Counted from the first letter of the stretch, positions 34,868 to 44,473 are shown. The stretch is DNA of 64,000 nt from Salinibacterium xinjiangense (GCF_014645015.1 NZ_BMLC01000001.1:744001-808000), one strand, 5' to 3'. Translations and numbers: made by a program. The notes: generated by a model from the sequence alone, not told the origin.

Positions 34868-36103
34868 CTAGAAGTCGATGCGGGGCTCGTAGCCCTCGTC
34901 GCGGAGCCTCGCGAGCACCTCTTCGGCGTGCTCGGGGCCGCGTGTCTCGATGTGCAGCTCGAGCTCGACCTGGCTGATCTGCATCCCGTTGCTGTGCCTC
35001 GTGTGCAGCACCTCGACCACGTTCGCGTTCGCCTCGGCCACGATAGCGGCCGTGCGTGCGAGCTGGCCAGGGCGGTCCGGCAGCGGGATGCGCAACCGCA
35101 GGTAGCGCTCCGACGTGGATAGTCCGTGGCTGATGACACGCTCCATCATCAATGGGTCGATGTTGCCCCCACTGAGGATCGCGACGGTCGTGCCACTGGC
35201 CCTGACCTTGCCCGCGAGGATCGCGGCGACTCCGGCCGCACCCGCCGGTTCGACGACGAGCTTGGCTCGCTCCAGCAGCACGAGCAGCGCCTGGGCCATG
35301 TCGTCTTCAGTGACCGTCACGACCTCATCCACCATCGCCTGCACGATCTCGAAGTTCAGTTCGCCCGGTCGCGCGACGGCAATGCCATCAGCGATCGTCG
35401 GCGTCATCGGCACCTCGGTGGGCGTGCCGTTACGCAACGACAGCGGATACGGCGATGCATTCACGGCCTGCACCCCGATGATGCGCACGATTCTGCCATC
35501 GAGAGCCGCACGCTGCTTCACCGCACTGGCGACGCCCGAAATAAGCCCGCCGCCACCGATGGGCACCACGATCGTGTCGACATCGGGTCGCTGATCGAGG
35601 ATCTCGAGCCCCACGGTCCCCTGGCCCGCGACAACATCAGGGTGATCGAACGGATGGATGAATACCGCCCCTGTCGCGCGCGCGAATTCTGCTGCGGCCC
35701 TCAGCGGCTCTGTGATCGAATGGCCTCGAAGCACGACTTCGGCGCCGTAGGCTCTCGTCGCCTGCAGTTTCGGCAGGGCGACGCCGAGCGGCATGAAGAT
35801 CGTGGACGCGATGCCGAGCTCGCGCGCCGCGAACGCGACACCCTGGGCATGGTTGCCGGCCGACGCTGCGACGACTCCCCGCGACTTCTCCTCGTCGCTC
35901 AGGCGCGAGATGCGGTTGTATGCGCCGCGGATCTTGTACGACCCGGTGCGCTGGAGATTCTCGCACTTGAGAAAGACTGGCGAGCCAAGTACCTCAGCGA
36001 GGTAACGTGAGCTCTCCATGGGGGTCACTTCTGACACGCCGGAGACGCGATCCCGCGCCTCCTGGAACTCGGCCAGGGTCGGGCCAATGATGGTGTTACG
36101 CAT
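34868..36103 (-). CDS. ilvA: Threonine ammonia-lyase with C-terminal ACT-type domain
   Basis: The enzyme deaminates threonine to 2-oxobutanoate, the first step toward isoleucine. The 411-residue product has the PLP lysine K57 in TGSYKIRGAYNR, SAGNHAQGVA, the phosphate loop VPIGGGGLISG, and a single short ACT-like domain (about 330-411). This is the form common in Gram-positives (also called TdcB/IlvA2), shorter than E. coli IlvA. The ATG at 36103 gives MRNTIIGPTL and overlaps the AI-2E gene end by 8 bases. Biosynthetic versus catabolic use is undecided. Confidence 0.92.
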   Translation of the reverse strand: MRNTIIGPTLAEFQEARDRVSGVSEVTPMESSRYLAEVLGSPVFLKCENLQRTGSYKIRGAYNRISRLSDEEKSRGVVAASAGNHAQGVAFAARELGIASTIFMPLGVALPKLQATRAYGAEVVLRGHSITEPLRAAAEFARATGAVFIHPFDHPDVVAGQGTVGLEILDQRPDVDTIVVPIGGGGLISGVASAVKQRAALDGRIVRIIGVQAVNASPYPLSLRNGTPTEVPMTPTIADGIAVARPGELNFEIVQAMVDEVVTVTEDDMAQALLVLLERAKLVVEPAGAAGVAAILAGKVRASGTTVAILSGGNIDPLMMERVISHGLSTSERYLRLRIPLPDRPGQLARTAAIVAEANANVVEVLHTRHSNGMQISQVELELHIETRGPEHAEEVLARLRDEGYEPRIDF

Positions 36104-37253
36104 TAGGAAGACGTTCCTCCGCTGTGGGGCGCGGGTTGGCTTTCCAATCACCGCCTGCAATGTATTTCACCATGACATTCAGGGTTGCGATGACCGGAAC
36201 GGCAAACAGTGCCCCGGGGATCCCCGCAAGGAATGATCCTGCCGCCACCGCGAACACGACGGCGAGTGGATGGACCTTCACGGCGGAACCCATCACGAGC
36301 GGCTGAAGGATGTGCCCCTCGACCTGCTGTACGAGCAGAACGATGCCGAGCATGAGCACAGCGGGCAACGGCCCGAGGTAGACGAGGGCAACGAAAACGG
36401 CGATCGTCCCGGTAAGCAGGGCACCCACCACGGGGATGAAGGAACCCAGGAACACCGCGATCGCGATCGGGATCACAAGCGGGAATCCACCGAACACGAG
36501 GCCCAGGATCCATGCGCCGAGGCCGATGCCCGTGGCATCCACCGCCGCGACGAAGATCTGCACCTTCACGAAGGTCGTCAGTGTGAGCCACCCGGCGTGG
36601 CCCGAACCGTTGACAGCCGGACGGGCCACGCGAGGAAACAGTCGTACAAGCCAGGCCCAGATCCTCCTGCCATCGATCAGGATGAACAGGGTCGCGAAGA
36701 TGGCGAGGAGCAGCCCGGCGAGCACATGGCCCGCGGTCGAACCGAGCGAGAGCGCGCCACTCAGGAGCACCCGGCTGTCTCGCTGGATCGCGGTCACCGC
36801 CTGGCCGATGAATCCGTTGAGCTGGGCGTCGTCGATCTCGAAGGGCGGCCCCGCGAGGTATTGCTTGAAATCGCCGTATGCGGCGACCGACCGTCGTTGC
36901 AGGTCAGGGTAACCGCTGCGGACCTCGGCAACGACCACGAAGATGAGCCCCGTGACGATCGCCATGGTGCCCAGCATCGCGACGGCCACCGCGAGCGGTT
37001 TGGGCCAGCGATGCCGGATCAACCATTGCACGAGAGGCACCAGGAGGGCCGCAACCAGCACCGCGATCATGAACGGCACGACGATGTCGCGCAGCTGGAT
37101 GATCAGGAAGATGAACGCCGCGATCACGCCAGCTACCAGCAGGATGCGCCACGAATACGCCCCCGCGATCCTGAGCCCGGGCGGCACTGTCGCGTCGCCG
37201 CCCGCCAGGGGACGTGCGGGCGCTATGAAGCGGTTCTTCCTGCCGAAGCTCAT
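36096..37253 (-). CDS. AI-2E family transporter
   Basis: The 385-residue membrane protein has about eight membrane segments and the family hallmarks of AI-2E/PerM transporters: LRDIVVPFMIAVLVAALLVPLV near the start and FIPVVGALLTG with LQPLVMG toward the C-terminus. Despite the name, members carry various substrates and few export AI-2; the substrate is unknown. TAGAAT is 6 bases before the ATG, indicating a leaderless transcript. ilvA overlaps its 3' end by 8 bases and is probably cotranscribed. Confidence 0.9.
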   Translation of the reverse strand: MSFGRKNRFIAPARPLAGGDATVPPGLRIAGAYSWRILLVAGVIAAFIFLIIQLRDIVVPFMIAVLVAALLVPLVQWLIRHRWPKPLAVAVAMLGTMAIVTGLIFVVVAEVRSGYPDLQRRSVAAYGDFKQYLAGPPFEIDDAQLNGFIGQAVTAIQRDSRVLLSGALSLGSTAGHVLAGLLLAIFATLFILIDGRRIWAWLVRLFPRVARPAVNGSGHAGWLTLTTFVKVQIFVAAVDATGIGLGAWILGLVFGGFPLVIPIAIAVFLGSFIPVVGALLTGTIAVFVALVYLGPLPAVLMLGIVLLVQQVEGHILQPLVMGSAVKVHPLAVVFAVAAGSFLAGIPGALFAVPVIATLNVMVKYIAGGDWKANPRPTAEERLPNA

Positions 37254-37259
37254 GCACCA

Positions 37260-37265
37260 ATTCTA
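37260..37265 (-). promoter_or_regulatory. Leaderless-type -10 of the AI-2E transporter gene
   Basis: TAGAAT on the minus strand, 6 bases before the ATG. It would drive the AI-2E-ilvA pair. Confidence 0.55.
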
Positions 37266-37338
37266 GGCAGCGGTACCCCGGCAGCCGCCCAGCATGACCC
37301 AGGAACGACGGTAAAGTTGGAGGGCGGGGAGGAGGCCC

Positions 37339-37581
37339 ATGACAGCGGAAACCGATGGAACATCGAGCGAACCTGCCTCGAAGCCCACAAGCCGTCGCCG
37401 CCTGGTGCTCGCCATCGGTGCGGGCCTGATCGCGATGGTGGTCGCCCTCGGCGCCGTGGTCGTCGACATGTCGGCGTCGCGAGCACAACTGCAGTCGCAG
37501 CTCGAGGAGAACAGGCGCTCCATCAACGCCCTCACCAAGCAGCTCTACTGGGCGCAGCAGCAGCTCGACGAGGCTCGCTGA
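37339..37581 (+). CDS. Small membrane protein with coiled-coil tail
   Basis: An 80-residue protein with a polar N-terminus, one membrane segment (LVLAIGAGLIAMVVALGAVV, about 22-41) and a short coiled coil (SRAQLQSQLEENRRSINAL, about 47-65). No family recognised. A strong purine stretch (GGAGGGCGGGGAGGAGG) precedes the ATG, supporting real translation. It is divergent from the AI-2E gene and ends 6 bp before the convergent ABC ATPase stop. A scaffold or anchoring role is possible but unsupported. Confidence 0.7.
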   Translation: MTAETDGTSSEPASKPTSRRRLVLAIGAGLIAMVVALGAVVVDMSASRAQLQSQLEENRRSINALTKQLYWAQQQLDEAR

Positions 37582-37587
37582 TCCTTC

Positions 37588-38661
37588 TCAGGATGTGCGG
37601 CGGACAGCGCTGACCGCGGCACCCTTGAGCTTCAGGAACACCACGTCGCCGAGTTGCGGCCTGACGTCAGCGTCATGCTGGATCGAGACCCGTGAATCGT
37701 CGCCGAGCACCACCTGGGTGCGGCGAAGGCTGCCGAGGAAGCTCGATGCGACAACCGTGGCGCGGATTCCGGCGTTGGCGAGAGCGACGTCCTCCGGGCG
37801 GATGTATGCGGTGATGGGTCCGTCATCCATCGGTTCACCGAGCAGCCGCATGCTGATGCCGTGAGCCACGACCTTCCCGTCGACGAGATCGGCGGGGATC
37901 CTGTTGCTGAGACCGACGAAGTCTGCAACGAACGGAGTGAGCGGCGTTGCGTAGAGTTCCTCGGGAGTGCCGATCTGCTCGATGGCGCCGTCGCGCATGA
38001 CGGCGACCCGGTCCGCCACGGCGAGCGCCTCCTCCTGGTCGTGGGTGACGAAGACCGTCGTGATGCCGAGCTCGGTCTGGATTCGACGGATCTCGTCGCG
38101 CAGCTGCACCCGCACCTTCGCGTCGAGCGCGCTGAGTGGCTCATCGAGCAGCAGCACCCGGGGTCGGGTCACCAGCGCGCGCGCGAGGGCGACACGCTGC
38201 TGCTGCCCTCCGGAGAGCTGGTGCGCGAATCGTTCCGCGAAGGCGGCGAGCCCCACCATGTCGAGCGCTTCTTCGGCCCGCGTGCGACGTTCGCTCGCCG
38301 CAACCCTGCGCATCCTGAGCCCGAATTCCACGTTCTCGATCGCCGTCATGTGCGGGAAGAGCGAATACGACTGGAAGACCATGCCGATATCGCGCTTATT
38401 GGTCGGGACTGCCGCGACATCCACTCCATCGATGACGATGCGGCCGGAGTCGACGAGTTCCAGCCCGGACAGGGCACGGAGCGCTGTCGTCTTTCCGCAC
38501 CCGGACGGCCCGAGCAGTGCGACGAACTCCCCGGGTTTGATCGTGAGATCGATCGCGTTGAGAGCCCGGTGCGTACCGAAAGTCTTGACGACCGCCTCGA
38601 GCTCGACAGCCGCGCCGCGGTCGGTACCGAGGGATGTGGGGACGCTTGCGATGCTGGTCAT
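37588..38661 (-). CDS. ABC importer ATP-binding protein (PotA/AfuC type)
   Basis: The 357-residue ATPase has Walker A GPSGCGKT, the Q-loop, signature LSGGQQQR, Walker B LLLDEPLSALD and a C-terminal TOBE-like regulatory domain (about 270-357). It belongs to the spermidine/putrescine, Fe3+ or 2-aminoethylphosphonate importer group. Its ATG overlaps the preceding permease stop by 4 bases, completing an operon of binding protein, two permeases and ATPase. Substrate is not decided by the sequence. Confidence 0.92.
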   Translation of the reverse strand: MTSIASVPTSLGTDRGAAVELEAVVKTFGTHRALNAIDLTIKPGEFVALLGPSGCGKTTALRALSGLELVDSGRIVIDGVDVAAVPTNKRDIGMVFQSYSLFPHMTAIENVEFGLRMRRVAASERRTRAEEALDMVGLAAFAERFAHQLSGGQQQRVALARALVTRPRVLLLDEPLSALDAKVRVQLRDEIRRIQTELGITTVFVTHDQEEALAVADRVAVMRDGAIEQIGTPEELYATPLTPFVADFVGLSNRIPADLVDGKVVAHGISMRLLGEPMDDGPITAYIRPEDVALANAGIRATVVASSFLGSLRRTQVVLGDDSRVSIQHDADVRPQLGDVVFLKLKGAAVSAVRRTS

Positions 38662-39470
38662 TCTGTTCTCCGATTGCGTGGGGCGCCGAACCTGCCGATG
38701 AGCAGCAGGAGCCCGAAGACGACGGTGAGCGCCAGGAGCGCGAAGATCACAGCCGCATACGGGTCTGACTGGGAGACCTGCAGCAGCGCGGTCTGGAGGT
38801 TGTTGCGGTTGAGCAGGCTCGCGATGGTGAACTCACCCAGCACCACGGCGACCGAGATGAAGGATGCCGCCAGCACACCCCTGCGCAGGTTCGGAAGCAG
38901 CACGAGCCGCAGAACCGTCGGCCAGTCTGCCCCGAGTGAGCGGGCGGCCTCGCTGAGCGTCACCACGGGCACGGCGTCGAGGTTGGACTGGATCGCCCGA
39001 TAGGCATACGGCAGCACGGTGATGCCGTAGGCGAACGCGAGGGTCCACGCTCCGCTTCCGAAGATCCTGACCACGACTCCGTAGACGGGCGCCAACCCGA
39101 CGACGAGCACGATGGCGGGAACGGTGATCGGGATGATGCAGATGAACTCGAGCACGCGCCTGAGTTTCGGGAACTGGAGATGCACCAGGATCATCGTCGG
39201 AAGCAGCAGCACGAGCACGATGCCCACCGTCACAATGGCGAGCACCACCGAGTTGCCGACAGCCTGCAGCAGCCCGCGATACGTGCGAGCGGCATCCTCA
39301 CCAACGAGACCGGTCCAGTGGTCGAGGGTGTAGTCGCCAGCGAGTCCATCGCGGAAAGTGAACTGGATCATCGCGATGATCGGGATCGCGAACACCGCAC
39401 CGATGAGGCCCAGGATCACTCCTCGAGTGAATTTTCCCGGTTCCGCTCCCAGTCGCGTCGCGGCGCTCAT
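38658..39470 (-). CDS. ABC importer permease 2 (PotC-like)
   Basis: The 270-residue permease has six membrane segments and the EAA-type loop LSEAARSLGADWPTVLRLVLLP (about 170-191) that contacts the ATPase. The ATG at 39470 overlaps the stop of permease 1 by 4 bases. An upstream frame of about 140 codons is a shadow in permease 1. The loop reads EAARSLGA, close to the polyamine/phosphonate group consensus EAA---GA. It forms the importer with the neighbouring permease, ATPase and lipoprotein. Confidence 0.9.
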   Translation of the reverse strand: MSAATRLGAEPGKFTRGVILGLIGAVFAIPIIAMIQFTFRDGLAGDYTLDHWTGLVGEDAARTYRGLLQAVGNSVVLAIVTVGIVLVLLLPTMILVHLQFPKLRRVLEFICIIPITVPAIVLVVGLAPVYGVVVRIFGSGAWTLAFAYGITVLPYAYRAIQSNLDAVPVVTLSEAARSLGADWPTVLRLVLLPNLRRGVLAASFISVAVVLGEFTIASLLNRNNLQTALLQVSQSDPYAAVIFALLALTVVFGLLLLIGRFGAPRNRRTE

Positions 39471-40411
39471 CTCTGCCACCTCGACGTGCGCGACTGCAGC
39501 ACCGAATAGCCCCACATCACGATGACCATCACGACGATCATCCCGAGCGCGAGCGCACCGGCCATATTCTCCCTGCCGAGTACGGTCTCGCTGATGAGGG
39601 CACCACGGATCTGGAGCGGCACGATCGGGGAGCCCTGGCTGACGAGCGCTGCAGCTGTGGCATAGGAGGAGAAGGCGTTGGCGAACAGCAGCAGGAGGCT
39701 GCCGATGAAGGACGGTGCGAGCACCGGGATCGCGATGCGGGTCCAGTACGTGAAGGGCGTACCGCCGAGTGTCGCGTTGGCCTCGGCCCAGGTGATCTTG
39801 AGGCCCTCCAGCGCCGGCATGAACGTGATGACCATGAGCGGCACCTGAAAGTACAGGTAGACCACAAGCAGGCCCGGCACCTGGTAGAGCCACGGTCCGC
39901 TGGCAAAGAGGTCGATACCGAACACTTCGGCGAGCAGCCGGGTGACGAGCCCCTGCGTTCCGATGGTTGCGATAAACGCGAAGGCGAGCATGACGCCACC
40001 GAACTGTGCGAGCACGCTGGAGATGGAGTCGATGGTCGTGCGCAGCGCGCCCTCGGCCCGGGTGCCGAGCAGTGCGTAACAGACGAGCGCTCCGACGACA
40101 GCACCGACCACGGCCGTGACAGCAGACACGAGGAAGGAGTTGCCGAACGTCGCGAGCACGTTGGGGGCGAGGAGACCCGCCACGTTATCGATCGTGAGCG
40201 TGCCGTCCTCGGTGAAGAAACCGGTGGTCACCGCGAGAATAGTTGGGATCGCGAGGAACAGGATCACGTAGAGCGCGAAGGGGGTGAGCCCGACGAATCT
40301 GCCGACGCCGCGACGAGCGGGCCGACCTGTAGCCGGCCCTGACAGCGGGTGACGCCGGGGCCCAGCCCCGGCGTCACCGCTTGTCAGTGCTGGCGCCTGA
40401 GCGACAGTCAC
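39467..40411 (-). CDS. ABC importer permease 1 (PotB-like)
   Basis: The 314-residue permease has a polar N-terminal tail of about 35 residues, six membrane segments and an EAA-type loop WAEANATLGGTPFTYWTRIAIP. The GTG start lies 15 bp after the binding-protein stop, and the 3' end overlaps permease 2 by 4 bases. It should pair with permease 2 as a heterodimeric channel. The loop has EANATLGG in place of the usual EAA---GA core. Confidence 0.9.
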   Translation of the reverse strand: MTVAQAPALTSGDAGAGPRRHPLSGPATGRPARRGVGRFVGLTPFALYVILFLAIPTILAVTTGFFTEDGTLTIDNVAGLLAPNVLATFGNSFLVSAVTAVVGAVVGALVCYALLGTRAEGALRTTIDSISSVLAQFGGVMLAFAFIATIGTQGLVTRLLAEVFGIDLFASGPWLYQVPGLLVVYLYFQVPLMVITFMPALEGLKITWAEANATLGGTPFTYWTRIAIPVLAPSFIGSLLLLFANAFSSYATAAALVSQGSPIVPLQIRGALISETVLGRENMAGALALGMIVVMVIVMWGYSVLQSRTSRWQR

Positions 40412-40426
40412 AGTGGATATCTGCCG

Positions 40427-41530
40427 CTAGCTGATCGCGGCGGCCCACTTCTCTGCGAGGATGGCGGCGTTCGCCTCGGCCTGCTTGGGAGTGGGGGTGA
40501 CGAGGTCACCCTTCAGCTCGCCGAGCTGCTTGAGTGCTGCCGTGTCGACGGTGCCGGAATCCTGCAGCGACTGGATGGTGACCGGGTAGGCCCCACCGAC
40601 GATGAAGAGGTTCTGCGCCTCTGCGCTGTAGATGAATTCCTGCCAGAGTCGGGCTGCCGCCGGGTTCGCGGCATCCTTGTTGATGGCCTGGTTGTAAAAG
40701 CTGGTGTAGACCGCGCCCGGAAGCGTGGTCACCTCCCAGCCGTCGACCGTCGCCGCAGCAGCGAGGTTGTTGTAGCTCCAGTCGAAGACGACCCTCGTCT
40801 CTCCCGAGGCGATGGTTGCGGCGGTGGCGTCGACGGGAAGGAAGTTGCCTGCCTTGTTCAGCTTCTGGAAGAACTCGATGCCGGGGGTGAAGTCGTCGAG
40901 CGTTCCACCTTCCTGCACGGTGGCGAGTCCCAGCGCCGCGAACGCAGCGCCAGCCTGTGTCGGGTCGCCGTTGAGCGCGACAGCACCCTTGAAGTCCGAC
41001 CCGAGCAGGTCGTCGAGGCTGGTCGGCTTCGGCACCGAGTTGGAGTCGTAACCGATCGACATGCTGCCGGTGTAGTCGTTGACGTAGAGGCCCGTCTGCT
41101 CCTTGTTGTCGCCCGGGATCTCGTCCCAGTTGGCGACCTTGTATGGCGCGAAGTAGTCGAGGCTGTCGAGAGTGACAGCGGTTCCGAGGTCGAACACGTC
41201 GGGGGCCGTGTCCTGGCCCTTGAGGTTGTCGGCGGCGGCGATCTCTTCGGCGCTCGAGATGTCGGGGTCGGCCGAGTTGACGGTGATCCCGTACTTCTCC
41301 TCGAACAGCGCCTTGATCTCACCGTAGTTCGCCCAATTGTCGGGCAGCGCGATGACGTTGAGCTGGCCTTCGGCCTGGGCTGCGGCGACGAGGGCATCCA
41401 TTCCACCGAAGTCATCTGCACTGGTGGCCGCTGACGCATCAACATTAGATGCGGCGGGGGTGCTGGTCGCGCAGGCGCTGAGGGTAATCGCAGCAGCGGT
41501 GATGACCGCAACGCCGGCGAGGTGACGCAT
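40427..41530 (-). CDS. ABC importer substrate-binding lipoprotein
   Basis: The ~367-residue protein has a lipoprotein signal peptide with lipobox LSAC (cysteine about residue 20) and a two-lobed type II binding fold typical of polyamine/iron/phosphonate binding proteins (DNWANYGEIKALFEEKYGI, then DVFDLGTAV). It captures the substrate outside the membrane for the two permeases and the ATPase downstream. I prefer the ATG at 41530; a TTG three codons earlier has GAGG 5 bases upstream and is also possible. The real ligand is unknown. Confidence 0.88.
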   Translation of the reverse strand: MRHLAGVAVITAAAITLSACATSTPAASNVDASAATSADDFGGMDALVAAAQAEGQLNVIALPDNWANYGEIKALFEEKYGITVNSADPDISSAEEIAAADNLKGQDTAPDVFDLGTAVTLDSLDYFAPYKVANWDEIPGDNKEQTGLYVNDYTGSMSIGYDSNSVPKPTSLDDLLGSDFKGAVALNGDPTQAGAAFAALGLATVQEGGTLDDFTPGIEFFQKLNKAGNFLPVDATAATIASGETRVVFDWSYNNLAAAATVDGWEVTTLPGAVYTSFYNQAINKDAANPAAARLWQEFIYSAEAQNLFIVGGAYPVTIQSLQDSGTVDTAALKQLGELKGDLVTPTPKQAEANAAILAEKWAAAIS

Positions 41531-41738
41531 TGTGAACAAGGGTTCCTCGTTTCATGCCTCCGGCCGCCCGCGCTGTGAAGCGGGCAGTAGGGAACCGGAT
41601 GGCCTGTGAGCACGCTAAGGAACGTGAGGGGCACGGAAGGGTCCGAACAATGAATGGGAAGCGAACAGCGGCTGTCCACGGGGCGCTCCGGCTGCTCGAG
41701 GCCCGACTGCTCCACGCACGACTGTCGGGCCGGCTGGG

Positions 41739-41744
41739 TATCGT
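41739..41744 (+). promoter_or_regulatory. Leaderless-type -10 of the YcaQ-like gene
   Basis: TATCGT, 7 bases before a GTG at 41752. It is 1 base before another in-frame GTG at 41746. Confidence 0.4.
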
Positions 41745-41751
41745 CGTGCAC

Positions 41752-42948
41752 GTGGTCGATTCCGTATCAGCAGCGCAGGCGAGGCGCATAGCGCTGGCCG
41801 CCCAGGGGTTCGGCAGGCAGGAGTCGGGCAGGCAGGGGCGACAGGTCGGCACTCGCCAGCTCAACCAGCTCATCCGGCGGCTCGGAGTGCTGCAACTCGA
41901 CTCGGTGAACGTGTTCGAACGCAGCCACTACCTTCCGGTCTTCGCTCGGCTCGGCGCCTACGACAGGTCGATTCTCGACACCCTGACCTTCGGTGCGCGA
42001 TCGAGATACACCGAGGCCTGGGCTCACCAGGCGGCGATCATCCCCATCGAATCGTGGCCTCTGTGGCGTTGGGCGATGGATGAACGGCGCGAGCCCACGA
42101 ACACGTGGGGTCGCTGGGCCGAGGCCCATGCGCCCATGCTCGACTTCCTGCGGACCGAGCTGGCCGAAAAAGGCCCGGTGCCCGCCGGGAAGATCGAACA
42201 CGAGGCGAACGCCCGAACCGGTCCGTGGTGGGGCTGGTCGGATGTGAAGACCGGGCTCGAGTGCCTGTTCATGTTCGGCGAGGTGGTCGCTGCCGGACGC
42301 ACCCGGTTCGAGCGCACCTACGCGCTGGCCGAGCAGTGCCTGCCGTCCGAGATCGTCGGCCGCATCATCCCGAAGCGGGATGCCACTCGTGAACTGGTGA
42401 GGTCGGGCGCCGAGGCTCTGGGCATCGGGACCGTGCGTGACATCGCCGACTACTGGCGGCTCTCCCAGGCGGTGACGAAGACCGCGCTCGGCGAGCTGGT
42501 CGACTCCGGTGACGTACTTCCGGTGCGCGTGGAGGGCTGGCAACAGGCCTACCTGCACCGCGATGCGCGCATTCCCCGCCGCATCGATCACCTGGCGCTG
42601 CTGTCCCCCTTCGACCCGATCGTCTGGGAGCGCGCCCGCGCGCTACGCATGTTCGACTTCCATTACAGGATCGAGATATACACGCCGGCCGCGAAGCGGA
42701 TCTTCGGCTACTACACACTTCCCCTGCTGCAGGATGATGCGATCGTGGGCCGCATCGACCTCAAGACCGACCGGCAGAACTCTGTGCTGCTCGTGCAATC
42801 GGCGTGGCGTGAGACCGGGGCATCCATCGACCTGGATCGGGTCGCGGTGCTGCTGCGCGACACGGCCGCCTGGCAGGGCATGGACGGCATATCGGTTGTC
42901 GGGCGGGGTGACCTGAGCGCCGATCTTGCCGGGGTGCTCGGGGCCTAG
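41752..42948 (+). CDS. Winged-helix DNA glycosylase-like protein (YcaQ/AlkX family)
   Basis: The ~398-residue protein belongs to the HTH_42 (formerly DUF1006) family with YcaQ of E. coli, a DNA glycosylase that unhooks interstrand crosslinks. Diagnostic segments are RRLGVLQLDSVNVFERSHYLPVFARLG, TEAWAHQAAIIP and LLSPFDPIVWERARALRMFDF. The QLD motif and QxD-type catalytic site described for YcaQ are consistent with QLDSVN here. The start at GTG 41752 is set by the -10 distance; 41746 is an alternative. It is divergent from the ABC importer operon. Confidence 0.85.
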   Translation: MVDSVSAAQARRIALAAQGFGRQESGRQGRQVGTRQLNQLIRRLGVLQLDSVNVFERSHYLPVFARLGAYDRSILDTLTFGARSRYTEAWAHQAAIIPIESWPLWRWAMDERREPTNTWGRWAEAHAPMLDFLRTELAEKGPVPAGKIEHEANARTGPWWGWSDVKTGLECLFMFGEVVAAGRTRFERTYALAEQCLPSEIVGRIIPKRDATRELVRSGAEALGIGTVRDIADYWRLSQAVTKTALGELVDSGDVLPVRVEGWQQAYLHRDARIPRRIDHLALLSPFDPIVWERARALRMFDFHYRIEIYTPAAKRIFGYYTLPLLQDDAIVGRIDLKTDRQNSVLLVQSAWRETGASIDLDRVAVLLRDTAAWQGMDGISVVGRGDLSADLAGVLGA

Positions 42949-42972
42949 CTCCCGCAGGTCGTGCTCCAGCGG

Positions 42973-43863
42973 CTAGAAACTGCCGCCGATCTTGCCGAGA
43001 CGCGCGATGCGGTCGGCGAGCGGCGGGTGCGTGCTGAAGAGTCGGTCCATGATTCCGGGCTTCGTGGGGTCGGAGATCCACATGTGCGCCATGGTCGAGT
43101 TCTGCTTGATCATCGGGCGACTGTGATCCGCAAGCTTCTGCAGGGCGCTGGCGAGAGCGTCAGGATGCCGCGTGGTGAGCGCCCCGGTGGCATCCGCGAG
43201 GTATTCGCGCTGGCGTGAGATCGACGCCTGCACCGCCGCAGCAACGAGCGGGGAGATCACCAGCGCGGCCAGGCCGACGACGATCATGATCGGGTTGCCG
43301 CCGTTGTTGTTGTTATTGCCGCGACCACCGAAGAGGGTGAAGCGCAGCGCGATATCTGAAATGAAACCGACAGCCACAACCAGCCCGAACACGATCATCG
43401 AGACCCTGATGTCGTAGTTCTGCACGTGGCCCATTTCGTGAGCCATCACACCTTCGAGCTCGTCGTCGTCGAGCAGCTCGAGGATGCCCGTGGTCGCCGC
43501 GACGACCGCATGCTGGGGGTCTCGACCCGTCGCAAACGCATTCGGCGCCGGGTCGTTCACGATGTAGACCTTCGGCATCGGCGTTCCCGTGGTGATCGAC
43601 AGGTTCTCGACGATCCTGTACAGCCGCGGGTTATCGGACTTCTGGATCTCTTGGGCACCGCTGATCGACAGTGCCTGGCTCGATGCCGCAAAGTACTGGA
43701 TGACGGTGAAGATCCCCGCGCCGATGATCGTGCCGATCGTGATCGTCAGTGGGTCGCCGCCCATCAGGGAACTCAGCGCGAAACCGAGGAACCCGATGAT
43801 GATGACGAACAGAATGATGATGAAGATCGTGTTGCGCTTGTTCTTCGCTATGGCGCGATACAT
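42973..43863 (-). CDS. htpX: Membrane metalloprotease HtpX (M48)
   Basis: HtpX is a zinc protease in membrane-protein quality control. The 296-residue product has membrane segments near residues 12-32 and 42-60 and in the middle, the HEMGH zinc motif at 142-146, and the third ligand region REYLADA. A run of five asparagines (NNNNNGG) lies in a loop between membrane segments. The gene lies 37 bp downstream of lemA on the same strand, a known pairing whose functional reason is unclear. Confidence 0.94.
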   Translation of the reverse strand: MYRAIAKNKRNTIFIIILFVIIIGFLGFALSSLMGGDPLTITIGTIIGAGIFTVIQYFAASSQALSISGAQEIQKSDNPRLYRIVENLSITTGTPMPKVYIVNDPAPNAFATGRDPQHAVVAATTGILELLDDDELEGVMAHEMGHVQNYDIRVSMIVFGLVVAVGFISDIALRFTLFGGRGNNNNNGGNPIMIVVGLAALVISPLVAAAVQASISRQREYLADATGALTTRHPDALASALQKLADHSRPMIKQNSTMAHMWISDPTKPGIMDRLFSTHPPLADRIARLGKIGGSF

Positions 43864-43900
43864 CTAAACGTCCAGGCCGGGCTCTCGGGATTCGGGGAGA

Positions 43901-44467
43901 TCAGAACTGCACGCGGGGCGGTTCTGCGATAGCTGCGGCATCCGTCACCTCGAAGAATTCGCGCTCGGTGAAACCGAGGTTGCGCACGAACAATGTGTTC
44001 GGGAACACCTTGATCTTCGTGTTGAGTTCGCGCACGCCACCGTTGTAAAAGCGACGGCTGGCCTGGATCTTGTCTTCAGTGTCGACCAGTTCGCCCTGCA
44101 GCTGCAGGAAGTTTTGGCTGGCCTGCAGCTGGGGGTAGGCCTCGGCGACGGCGAAGATGCTCTTCAGCGCACTCTGCATGTGGTTCTCGGCTGCGGCGGC
44201 GTCGACCGGGCCCTGCGCGCCGAGCGTCTCCGCACGAGCCTTGGTCACCGCCTCGAAGACGCCCTTCTCGTGGGCAGCGTAACCCTTGACCGCCTCGATG
44301 AGGTTGGGCAGCAGGTCGGCACGACGCTTGAGCTGCACCGTGATGTCGCTCCATGCCTCGTCGACGCGCACATTCAGCGTGACCAGTGAGTTGTAGGTCG
44401 ACCACAGGTAGATGCCCACGATCACGACGAGCAGAACGATGACGCCGATGACGATCAGGAACTCCAT
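43901..44467 (-). CDS. lemA: LemA family protein
   Basis: The 188-residue protein has an N-terminal membrane anchor (about 3-24) followed by a helical LemA domain with YNSLVTLNVRVDEAWSDI, QLKRRADLLPNLIEAVKGY and FYNGGVRELNTKI. LemA proteins are membrane-anchored helical proteins of unclear role, often next to HtpX as here. TAGTAT lies 6 bases before the ATG, so the transcript is likely leaderless and drives lemA-htpX. It is divergent from apt, which has the same promoter type. Confidence 0.94.
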   Translation of the reverse strand: MEFLIVIGVIVLLVVIVGIYLWSTYNSLVTLNVRVDEAWSDITVQLKRRADLLPNLIEAVKGYAAHEKGVFEAVTKARAETLGAQGPVDAAAAENHMQSALKSIFAVAEAYPQLQASQNFLQLQGELVDTEDKIQASRRFYNGGVRELNTKIKVFPNTLFVRNLGFTEREFFEVTDAAAIAEPPRVQF

Positions 44468-44473
44468 GGCGTC

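Noticed and set aside
36270-37613. 447-codon open frame on the plus strand
   Set aside because: It is antisense to the AI-2E transporter; its composition is extreme in Glu, Arg, His and Gln.
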